DNA of 64,000 nucleotides from Bacillus salacetis (GTDB lineage: Bacteria > Bacillota > Bacilli > Bacillales > Bacillaceae_B): NCBI RefSeq assembly GCF_003581585.1, contig NZ_QXIR01000008.1:1-64000 (forward strand). The letters are read 5' to 3'. This document shows positions 47,571 to 56,457 of the stretch, piece by piece; positions within the stretch are counted from its first letter, which is position 1, and each line of letters opens with the position of its first letter. The position numbers and the translations under genes are program-made. The notes beneath the pieces are model-generated. The model had not been told where the DNA came from and ran no database searches. It was given only the letters and a program-made list of their open reading frames with translations.

Positions 47571-47629
47571 ATTATAATGCTTATTTTTCTTTTGACAATA
47601 CTTTTTTCGAATTTTTGTAAACGTTTTAT
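47571..47629. promoter_or_regulatory. Overlapping divergent promoters mdxE / neopullulanase
   Basis: Minus strand: -35 TTGTCA (47593-47598), 16 bp, -10 TATAAT (47571-47576) for mdxE. Plus strand: -35 TTGACA (47592-47597) with a weak -10 near 47615-47621 for the neopullulanase gene. The two -35 boxes share five bases. A cre-like TGTAAACGTTTTAT (47616-47629) overlaps the plus-strand -10. Confidence 0.7.
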
Positions 47630-47677
47630 TTTTTGCTGTGGAATGTCTTCATTGACTTTAAGAGGGATATGCAATAA

Positions 47678-49468
<1,791 letters not shown>

Positions 49469-49474
49469 TATTCT

Positions 49475-49520
49475 CCTCCCGTCAGTCCATAAGTGGTCTT
49501 ACGGGAGGTCTTTTTCTTTT
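49475..49520 (+). terminator. Terminator of the neopullulanase gene
   Basis: CCTCCCGT / ACGGGAGG with an 18-nt loop, followed by a T-rich tract (TCTTTTTCTTTTT). Confidence 0.75.
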
Positions 49521-49525
49521 TAGCT

Positions 49526-49720
49526 GGCTCTTTCGTAAACTTTGTTGCTATTCACTATAAATTTCAAATATAGTCCTGGTAAATCACCGTAAAAACCCCC
49601 GGTGAGCAGGAAAGAAAAGAGCTGCTCGTTCATTTTCGAGAGTAAAATCTTTGAATGCAGGGGAAGAGACGGCACCTGGGATTTTTCCGAAAGCAACATT
49701 ATACGCGGAAACAACCTTTT
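49526..49720 (+). repeat. Dispersed ~190-bp element, copy 5
   Basis: 195 bp, from GGCTCTTTCGTAAACTTTG to CGGAAACAACCTTTT. Internal hairpin GAGCAG ... CTGCTC around GAAAGAAAAGAG. It sits between the terminator and the MATE gene, leaving about 145 bp for the MATE promoter. Confidence 0.9.
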
Positions 49721-49865
49721 GGAATAACCAGTTGCAGGAATGCAGATAGAATTTTTTCCTGATTTTATCCTGATATCAAAACTATCCTTTCTATTATCAG
49801 TTATAATAAGGAGATCCTCTTTATTTAACTATTAAACTATGTTCAGAAAAGAGATGACTTGCATC

Positions 49866-51212
49866 ATGAGCCTAGATAAGAAGAAATTAAGTCTTTATGC
49901 GCTGACCTGGCCGATTTTCATTGAGATTTTTTTACATATGCTGATGGGGAACGCCGATACGCTGATGCTGAGCCAGTATTCAGATAATTCAGTAGCTGCA
50001 GTCGGGGTTTCCAATCAGGTATTATCCTTGATTATTGTCATGTTTGGGTTTGTCGCGACCGGTACCTCCATATTGGTATCACAGAACCTTGGCGCAAATA
50101 AATTAGAGACTGCACGCGAGGTCGCATTTGTCTCCTTAAGCGCAAACCTCGTCTTCGGTTTTTTGTTAAGTATCCTCATTTTCATTTTTAATGACCAGAT
50201 TCTTAATTTGATGGATATACCGCAAGAACTCCACGGAGAAGCTTCCTCCTATTTGACCATTGTTGGAGGTTTTTCCTTCATCCAGGCTTTGATTATGACG
50301 GCCGGTTCCACTCTGCGAAGCTATGAGTTTACGAAAGATGCTATGTATATCACCATCGGCATGAACATTTTAAACATCATAGGGAACTATTTGTTCATTT
50401 TCGGACCTTTCGGAATCCCTGTCCTTGGGGTTGAAGGAGTTTCAATATCGACTGTGGCTAGCCGTACCATCGGTCTTATAGCAATCACTTTTGTATTAAT
50501 GAAGCGGATCCCGGGTATATTTTCTTTCAAAAAACGTTTTCCGGTTCAGCATATTAAAGATCTGTTACGGATCGGGATCCCTTCCGCCGGAGAGCACCTT
50601 TCTTATAACGGGTCCCAAATGGCTATTACCTACTTCATTGCCATAATGGGGACTGAAGCGTTAACGACAAAGGTATATGCACAGAACCTGATGATGTTCA
50701 TCTTTTTATTCGCCCTTGCCATCAGCCAGGGCACCCAAATCATGATTGGCCATATGGTTGGGCGACGGGATTTTCAAGGAGCTTATGAACGTTGTATAAA
50801 GAGTTTAAAAATCTCCATCATCATCTCATTAGGGATGGCTGTCCTGTTTGCTTTGTTCTCCGGACAGCTGTTGAAGATTTTTACCAGCAACGAGGAAATC
50901 ATTTATCTGGGGAGCATCCTCATCTGGCTGACCATCATCCTCGAACCTGGAAGAAGCTTCAACCTGGTTGTCATAAGTTCACTGCGTGCAGCAGGTGATG
51001 TAAAGTTCCCAGTCTATATCGGCATCCTTTCCATGTGGGGAGTGAGTGTCCTTCTGTCTTATCTGCTGGGTATCGTGTTCGGGCTCGGTTTGATCGGTAT
51101 TTGGATATCCTTTATAGCTGATGAGTGGCTTCGAGGATTGATCATGCTCCGGAGATGGAAATCACGTATTTGGATGAACAAAAATTTCATAGGTAAAGCA
51201 GAATCAAATTAA
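49866..51212 (+). CDS. MATE-family efflux transporter
   Basis: A membrane exporter of about 448 residues with twelve predicted segments and two MatE halves (ALTWPIFIEIFLHMLMGNAD; LRIGIPSAGEHLSYNGSQMA). Probably a cation-coupled drug or metabolite exporter. The frame is open nine codons upstream to 49839. I prefer ATG 49866, where GAGATGA lies at suitable distance, but the start is uncertain. Substrate unknown. Confidence 0.88.
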   Translation: MSLDKKKLSLYALTWPIFIEIFLHMLMGNADTLMLSQYSDNSVAAVGVSNQVLSLIIVMFGFVATGTSILVSQNLGANKLETAREVAFVSLSANLVFGFLLSILIFIFNDQILNLMDIPQELHGEASSYLTIVGGFSFIQALIMTAGSTLRSYEFTKDAMYITIGMNILNIIGNYLFIFGPFGIPVLGVEGVSISTVASRTIGLIAITFVLMKRIPGIFSFKKRFPVQHIKDLLRIGIPSAGEHLSYNGSQMAITYFIAIMGTEALTTKVYAQNLMMFIFLFALAISQGTQIMIGHMVGRRDFQGAYERCIKSLKISIIISLGMAVLFALFSGQLLKIFTSNEEIIYLGSILIWLTIILEPGRSFNLVVISSLRAAGDVKFPVYIGILSMWGVSVLLSYLLGIVFGLGLIGIWISFIADEWLRGLIMLRRWKSRIWMNKNFIGKAESN

Positions 51213-51215
51213 AAA

Positions 51216-51250
51216 TTTGAGTGGAGGGCACGTCCTCCGCTCTTTTTTTG
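51216..51250 (+). terminator. Terminator of the MATE gene
   Basis: GAGTGGAGG / CCTCCGCTC (one mismatch) followed by seven T. Confidence 0.85.
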
Positions 51251-51292
51251 TGAAGTTTTTTGACGTAAAGCGTTTTCATTAAAAATTATCGG

Positions 51293-51357
51293 TTGATTTT
51301 TCCTGCAATTCAGAATATGATAAAAACCATAACTAAATGATGTTAGTTTTCCTCACA
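51293..51357 (+). promoter_or_regulatory. glnK promoter with downstream GlnR/TnrA box
   Basis: -35 TTGATT (51293-51298), 17-bp spacer, -10 TATGAT (51316-51321). TGTTAGTTTTCCTCACA (51341-51357) matches the TGTNA-N7-TNACA box of GlnR/TnrA exactly. It lies about 13-30 nt after the expected transcript start, a repressing rather than activating position. Confidence 0.65.
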
Positions 51358-51374
51358 TAAAATAAAGGAGTTGA

Positions 51375-51722
51375 ATGTATTTGAAAAAAATTGAGGCTAT
51401 CATTCGCCCAGAAGCATTCCAGGCACTAAGGGAAGGTCTTACCTCAAATGGATTTAATGGTTTGACTGTCTCCGAAGCTGCAGGCTGCGGAAAACAAAAA
51501 GGGAAACAAGGACTGTTTCGCGGCAACACTTATGAAATTGCCCTTTCCCCCCGCGTGAGAGTGGAAATGATCGTTGAAGATTCCGAGACCGAAGAGATTA
51601 TCGATTTAATCTGCGAGTACTGTTCGACTGGTAACGTCGGGGATGGGAAAATATTCATTTCAGACATTCGGGATGTCATCCGTATTCGTTCTAAAGAGCG
51701 GGGAAAACAGGCATTTATTTAA
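51375..51722 (+). CDS. glnK: P-II nitrogen regulator GlnK
   Basis: A 115-residue P-II protein: MYLKKIEAIIRPEAFQALRE N-terminus, T-loop region containing FRGNTYEIALSPRVRVEM, and the GDGKIFISDIRDVIRIR C-terminal signature. The T-loop lacks the uridylylated Tyr of the RGxEY motif at the usual place, as in other Firmicute GlnK. It controls AmtB. A TTG at 51381 is an alternative start with better spacing from GGAG. Order here is glnK-amtB; in B. subtilis it is amtB-glnK. Confidence 0.9.
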   Translation: MYLKKIEAIIRPEAFQALREGLTSNGFNGLTVSEAAGCGKQKGKQGLFRGNTYEIALSPRVRVEMIVEDSETEEIIDLICEYCSTGNVGDGKIFISDIRDVIRIRSKERGKQAFI

Positions 51723-51790
51723 CACACTTCTAAAAAACTCGATACCAGACCTTCAGCTTTTAACCATTACAAAACAGGAGGAACCTTATA

Positions 51791-53164
51791 ATGTTGAAAA
51801 AAGTTTCAGGCATATCCGCTTTACTTTTGTCAGCCGCCACTCCCGCCTTCGCTGCCCCTACCGCCCAAAGTGTCCAGACTTCCGTGGACGGAATGTGGGT
51901 AATGGTGGCAGCACTATTGGTCTTCTTCATGCATGCTGGTTTTGCCATGGTGGAATCAGGCTTTACCCGCTCGAAAAACACACTTAATATCCTCATGAAA
52001 AACTTTCTGACGATTTCTATTGCTTCAATCCTTTATTTTGTGGTGGGATTTGGCCTGATGTTCGGAAGTTCCGCCAACGGCTTTATTGGAACTGACGGCT
52101 TCCTTCTGTCAGGTCGTGATGACATTGGCTTTTTCGTCTTCCAGGCTGTATTTGCGGCAACATGCGCAACCATTATCTCCGGAGCTGTAGCAGAACGAAT
52201 GAAGTTAAAAAGCTATATGCTCATCACCGTAGTCATCACAGGCTTCATCTACCCTATAGTCGGCCACTGGGTATGGGGCGGAGGATGGCTGTCGGAACTG
52301 GGCTTTGTTGATTTTGCCGGATCCACTGTCGTTCATATGAGCGGAGCGGCAGCAGCCCTTATTGTTGTCCTTTTCCTCGGACCCCGAATCGGCAAGTATG
52401 CCAACTCAAAAGTAAATGTCATTCCGGGACACAATATCCCGCTGGGAGCTCTTGGAGTCTTTATTCTATGGTTTGGATGGTTCGGGTTTAACGGGGGCAG
52501 CACCCTGACAGCAGATCCCGACTTAGTGCCGAGAGTCATCACAGCTACATTATTGTCAGCTTCGGCAGCAGTCCTTTCTTCAGCATTTTATACGTCTTTC
52601 CGCTATAAACGCATCGATCCTTCCTTAACGCTGAACGGAGCCCTCGGCGGGTTGGTCGGCATCACGGCAGGATGTGCGAATGTATCCATTGCAGGGTCGA
52701 TCTTCATTGGATTGGCAGCTGGGATTCTGATGGTTGAGGGTGTCCGTTTCATTGAAGTGAAATTGAAGGTGGACGATCCAGTAGGCGCCATTGCTGTCCA
52801 TGGGCTGTGCGGGATCTGGGGAACTGTTGCAATAGGATTCTTTGACGTCTCCAATGGGCTTTTCTACGGCGGAGATGCTTCCTTATTAGGTATTCAGGCA
52901 CTTGGTGCAGCAGCAGTATTCCTTTGGGTGGCGGTTTCCACTGGTGCAGTCGTGTATCTTGTCAATAAAGCCGACAGCATCCGTGTAAGCCGCGAAGACG
53001 AATTGGCCGGACTCGACTTCTCTGAACACGGTGCCACTGCCTATGAATTAAGCGAAAATATCCTTACTTCCCATTCAAATCAGCCCAATACCGCCTTTGG
53101 TAAAGAGCTTGTCCGTAAACTCGATGGCTTGAGTGTCAACCCCACAAAAAAACAATATCATTGA
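51791..53164 (+). CDS. amtB: Ammonium transporter AmtB
   Basis: A 457-residue channel with an N-terminal signal-like segment (ISALLLSAATPAFA) and eleven predicted membrane segments. AMT signature HMSGAAAALIV near residue 184 contains one pore histidine; the second is in AIAVHGLCGIWGT near 336. VESGFTRSKNT is conserved. It lies 68 bp after glnK, so the pair is co-transcribed. Confidence 0.95.
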   Translation: MLKKVSGISALLLSAATPAFAAPTAQSVQTSVDGMWVMVAALLVFFMHAGFAMVESGFTRSKNTLNILMKNFLTISIASILYFVVGFGLMFGSSANGFIGTDGFLLSGRDDIGFFVFQAVFAATCATIISGAVAERMKLKSYMLITVVITGFIYPIVGHWVWGGGWLSELGFVDFAGSTVVHMSGAAAALIVVLFLGPRIGKYANSKVNVIPGHNIPLGALGVFILWFGWFGFNGGSTLTADPDLVPRVITATLLSASAAVLSSAFYTSFRYKRIDPSLTLNGALGGLVGITAGCANVSIAGSIFIGLAAGILMVEGVRFIEVKLKVDDPVGAIAVHGLCGIWGTVAIGFFDVSNGLFYGGDASLLGIQALGAAAVFLWVAVSTGAVVYLVNKADSIRVSREDELAGLDFSEHGATAYELSENILTSHSNQPNTAFGKELVRKLDGLSVNPTKKQYH

Positions 53165-53175
53165 TTGAAAAAGGA

Positions 53176-53212
53176 AGAATCCCCTTCAGCATGCTTTGCT
53201 GGAGGGGGTTTT
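53176..53212 (+). terminator. Terminator of glnK-amtB
   Basis: CCCCTTCAGC / GCTGGAGGGG (one G-U) with a 7-nt loop, then TTTTC. Confidence 0.8.
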
Positions 53213-53249
53213 CATGTTGAATCGGTCTTGAAAAATATGGTGAAACTAA

Positions 53250-53500
53250 AACCCTTTTGGATTCGTTACTCTTGGTGCCTTTTAGCAGCTAAACCATCAT
53301 CACTTTTGGGGTAAGCTTGTCCGGGAACCTTAGATAAAATTTAAACTGCAATACACTTTTGCTTGTGGTGTCTCAAGAGCGTTTCATCTCACTATAACAC
53401 TTCGTTTTTGGGATTTGGGTGACTCTTGAACCCTCCATAAACCAACACCTCCTTTGCTTAAACGACCACGCTGTTCCATGAACCTCCTATAAAGCCAAGC
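53250..53500. repeat. Very degenerate tandem repeat, ~50-bp unit
   Basis: A motif (A)C-TTTTGG or CTTTTG followed by a G/T-rich stretch and GAACC or GTGCC recurs near 53252, 53303, 53356, 53405 and 53451, steps of about 46-53 bp. Units are only loosely similar. It lies between the terminators of the convergent genes amtB and asnO. Confidence 0.5.
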
Positions 53501-53546
53501 ACTCGCTGCTATTTGTTTCGTGCTGATTTTCCGTGAAAGAACAAAG

Positions 53547-53578
53547 GAACCCATACCCGCCAGCCGGGTATGGGTTCT
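53547..53578 (-). terminator. Terminator of asnO
   Basis: GAACCCATACCCG / CGGGTATGGGTTC, a 13-bp perfect stem; CCTTTG follows on the minus strand. Confidence 0.85.
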
Positions 53579-53585
53579 CTTGTAA

Positions 53586-55433
53586 TCAATCTACAATATT
53601 AATATTATAATCTTTAAACCATACGTGAATCTGGGCGAGATGCGCAAGAAGCTGAGGGCCAGTCATCAACTGGCCGAACCAAGGGGTTTTAAATGCTTCC
53701 CCGTTTGTTTCTGCCACTGCTTTCAGCCGGTTATGATCAAAGAGTTCATATAGCACGCTTGATTTATCCTTGAGAATCTCGTCAAGCCAATTTTTCACGA
53801 GGGAAGTATACACAGGGTTGTGCGTTTTGGGATATGGGCTTTTTTTACGGTACAGGACTTCATCAGGCAGGGTCCCTTCCAAGGCTTTTCTCAGAATGCC
53901 CTTTTCCCTGTTTTCGTGCATTTTCATTCCCCATGGTATGTTCCATACGTATTCAACCAGGCGGTGATCAGCAAAGGGCACCCTTACTTCCAGGCTGGCT
54001 CCCATGCTCATTCTGTCTTTTCGGTCAAGCAGGGTTGTCATGAACCAAATGATATTCAAATAGAATAGCTGTCTCCGCTTTGCTTCAACGGCTGATTCCC
54101 CTTCCAGCACAGGGCTTTCAGCTACCGTTTCGTCAAACTTGGAGAGAACGTATTCCCCAAGGTTCAATTTACTCCGCAGCTCTGGTTTCAAAAGGGACTG
54201 CCGTTCTTCAACAGATCTCATCCACGGGAAGCCTTTCCTGTTGAAATCTTCTTCGTTATGAAACCAAGGGTAACCGCCAAAAATCTCGTCAGCACATTCC
54301 CCCGAGAGGCCGACAGTGAATTCGTTTTTGATCTCACGGCAGAACCAGAGCAGAGAGGAATCAACATCCGCCATCCCTGGCAAATCTCTGACATGAACAG
54401 ACTCTGTCAGATAGTTTCTTAATTCTTCCTGCGTGATGATGCAGTTATGGTGGATGGTGTTAAATTTTTCCGACATTAAGTTAATCCACTTGCTGTCAGC
54501 GTCCGGCTGGAATTTATTTGACTTGAAGTGCTGATCATTTCCCTCGTAATCAATAGAGTAAGTATGCAGCCTTCCCTTTCCTTCCTTCTTATATGACTGG
54601 GCTGCAATGGCCGTTATGGCACTGGAATCCAGCCCTCCCGATAAGAAAGTGCATAGCGGGACATCCGAAACCAACTGTCTTGTGATACTGTCCTTTACCA
54701 AGAAGCCCACTTTTTCCACGGTCTCATCGAAGCTGTCTTTATGTTCAGCACTCTTTACGTTCCAGTACCTCCAAATTTTCAGTCCGTCCCTGGAAAATGT
54801 CATCGCATGGGCCGGCCTCAATTCATTGATGCCTTTAAAAACTCCCGTGCCCGGTGAACGTGACGGTCCCAACCCCAGCACTTCCGCCAAGCCTTCCCGA
54901 TCCACTTCCGCACTTAAAGATGGATGCGCAAGCAATGCTTTCAATTCAGAACCGAACAATAATGAATTATTTGTTTCGGAATAAAACAAAGGCTTAACGC
55001 CAAGCCGGTCTCTTCCAAAAAACACTTGCTGCTTTTCACTATCCCAGACAGCAAATGCAAAGATTCCATTCAGATGATCGACACATCCCTCCCTCCATTC
55101 GATATAGGAAGCAAGCAGTACTTCTGTATCCGAATGGCCCTTGAATGTGTATCCCTTTGACATCAGAACTTTTCGTATGTCCTCTGTATTGTAAAGCTCA
55201 CCATTATAACAAATGACAAACCTGTGCCCACCCCGTTCTTTTGCCATTGGCTGTCTTCCGCCTTCAGGATCCACTACTGTAAGCCTTTTGTGGCCAAATG
55301 CCGTATGGGTGTCCAGCCAAACATTAGTATCATCCGGCCCCCTTTTGGTCAGCGTTTCGGCCATGGATTCCATCACTTTCTGCGCACCTCGTAAGTCATC
55401 TTTAAAGTTGATCCATCCTGTAATTCCGCACAT
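53586..55433 (-). CDS. asnO: Asparagine synthase (glutamine-hydrolysing)
   Basis: A 615-residue class II amidotransferase making Asn from Asp, Gln and ATP. The N-terminal Ntn glutaminase starts MCGITGWINF with catalytic Cys2, and RGPDDTNVW and CYNGELYN follow. The synthetase domain has the ATP-pyrophosphatase loop SGGLDSSAI. The start at 55433 (AAAGGA upstream) is set by the need for Met-Cys; the frame is open 21 codons upstream. Position beside yisN matches asnO, the sporulation-required paralogue of B. subtilis. Confidence 0.93.
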   Translation of the reverse strand: MCGITGWINFKDDLRGAQKVMESMAETLTKRGPDDTNVWLDTHTAFGHKRLTVVDPEGGRQPMAKERGGHRFVICYNGELYNTEDIRKVLMSKGYTFKGHSDTEVLLASYIEWREGCVDHLNGIFAFAVWDSEKQQVFFGRDRLGVKPLFYSETNNSLLFGSELKALLAHPSLSAEVDREGLAEVLGLGPSRSPGTGVFKGINELRPAHAMTFSRDGLKIWRYWNVKSAEHKDSFDETVEKVGFLVKDSITRQLVSDVPLCTFLSGGLDSSAITAIAAQSYKKEGKGRLHTYSIDYEGNDQHFKSNKFQPDADSKWINLMSEKFNTIHHNCIITQEELRNYLTESVHVRDLPGMADVDSSLLWFCREIKNEFTVGLSGECADEIFGGYPWFHNEEDFNRKGFPWMRSVEERQSLLKPELRSKLNLGEYVLSKFDETVAESPVLEGESAVEAKRRQLFYLNIIWFMTTLLDRKDRMSMGASLEVRVPFADHRLVEYVWNIPWGMKMHENREKGILRKALEGTLPDEVLYRKKSPYPKTHNPVYTSLVKNWLDEILKDKSSVLYELFDHNRLKAVAETNGEAFKTPWFGQLMTGPQLLAHLAQIHVWFKDYNINIVD

Positions 55434-55610
55434 TTTGGTCATCCTTTCTGTTCCAGGCAAAATTGGGCTAGATGCAATATGGATTATCATATGCAATCTT
55501 CGGAAAATGGTTAATTGTCTTATTTCATTTTCACTTTAAATGAATATGCTAAATTAGGCCCATAATGTAGATAATGTTGATATAACATCTTCAACAAGGG
55601 AGGGAATTGG

Positions 55611-56171
55611 GTGAATAACCTGTACAGAAAAAAGCTCCTTCAGCGGCAAAATCGCTCCTACACACTAGGAACTGTAGAATTCATTCACAATCAATGGGTA
55701 TTTTTCGATGATGAGTTGGATGAAGCAACGGACTTGGAATTTTACACACAGCAGGAGGTCGAAATTTACCGGGAACAAGGATGGGAAAGAGGTATCTTGG
55801 AGTCTGAGGGCATTGTTAAAACTGCCTACGATAAGATGACTCTTAATAATACAGAAACAATCCGCATTAAAAAATCGCTGATTTATTCCCTTGAGATGCT
55901 GATTGAGGAATTGAATGATGACTCTTTTTTCCAGTTTCTGACCAGCTTGAACTCTCTGGATTTCTCTTTGTATGACTGCATATTCTGTCATAATCACCTC
56001 TCTTTTCTTGAAGACAGGAAAATAAGAGAAGGGGTGAACTTTTTGACGTTTGATAATGGAGACAATGTTTGCTTAGTGCAGCATCATTTCACCTATTATA
56101 AGAAACAGCGTGACCGGTTCGAGTTCACCTTAAGTACTGGAAAGAGAATTGTCATTGAAAAATTCGAATAA
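55611..56171 (+). CDS. yisN: YisN family protein (DUF2777)
   Basis: A 186-residue acidic soluble protein (NNLYRKKLLQRQNRSYTLGT start, TLSTGKRIVIEKFE end) with a Cys-rich spot (DCIFCHNH). Divergent from asnO, as yisN is in B. subtilis. No known function. The GTG start lies 7 nt after GGGAGG. Confidence 0.75.
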   Translation: MNNLYRKKLLQRQNRSYTLGTVEFIHNQWVFFDDELDEATDLEFYTQQEVEIYREQGWERGILESEGIVKTAYDKMTLNNTETIRIKKSLIYSLEMLIEELNDDSFFQFLTSLNSLDFSLYDCIFCHNHLSFLEDRKIREGVNFLTFDNGDNVCLVQHHFTYYKKQRDRFEFTLSTGKRIVIEKFE

Positions 56172-56187
56172 GAAAATGTGATGATCA

Positions 56188-56220
56188 GAAAGAAATTGGG
56201 ATTCCCAGTTTCTTTTTTGT
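56188..56220 (+). terminator. Terminator of yisN
   Basis: AGAAATTGGGA pairs with TCCCAGTTTCT (one G-U), followed by TTTTT. Confidence 0.8.
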
Positions 56221-56240
56221 TTATCCTGAAAGTAATTAGA

Positions 56241-56270
56241 AGCTGCTGCCCTCAGGCAGCAGCTTCTAAT
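56241..56270 (-). terminator. Hairpin after the small membrane protein gene
   Basis: GAAGCTGCTGCC / GGCAGCAGCTTC perfect 12-bp stem, 4-nt loop, directly after the stop at 56272; no strong T run. Confidence 0.6.
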
Positions 56271-56271
56271 T

Positions 56272-56436
56272 CAATCCGATGATTTTCTTTCTTTCTGTTC
56301 TTCTCTTTGTTTGAGTGCTTCTTTCAAATCCTTTTGTGTAAGCAATGGTGTGTGTTTATGGCTGAAAGCAGCTTTTACAGATAAAGCAAATATGGAAATC
56401 GCCGCTATTATTATACAAAGAATCCATGCTTCCAAA
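56272..56436 (-). CDS. Small single-pass membrane protein
   Basis: A 54-residue protein: one N-terminal membrane segment (EAWILCIIIAAISIFALSVK) followed by a strongly charged tail (KDLKEALKQREEQKERKSSD). The start is TTG at 56436, 21 bp after the EAL-protein stop, so it is probably read from the same message. The ribosome site is weak (GGTGTGAAG). No family recognised. It may be a membrane partner of the preceding protein, which is inference from position only. Confidence 0.6.
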
Positions 56437-56457
56437 TTTCTTCACACCCTATTTCAT

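Noticed and set aside
51256..51275. cre-like sequence GTAAAGCGTTTTCA upstream of glnK
   Set aside because: The first two conserved bases (TG) are swapped, so it is too weak to call.
55980..56020. Zinc-binding site in yisN (CIFCHNH)
   Set aside because: A single short Cys/His cluster without a partner pair is not enough to claim metal binding.
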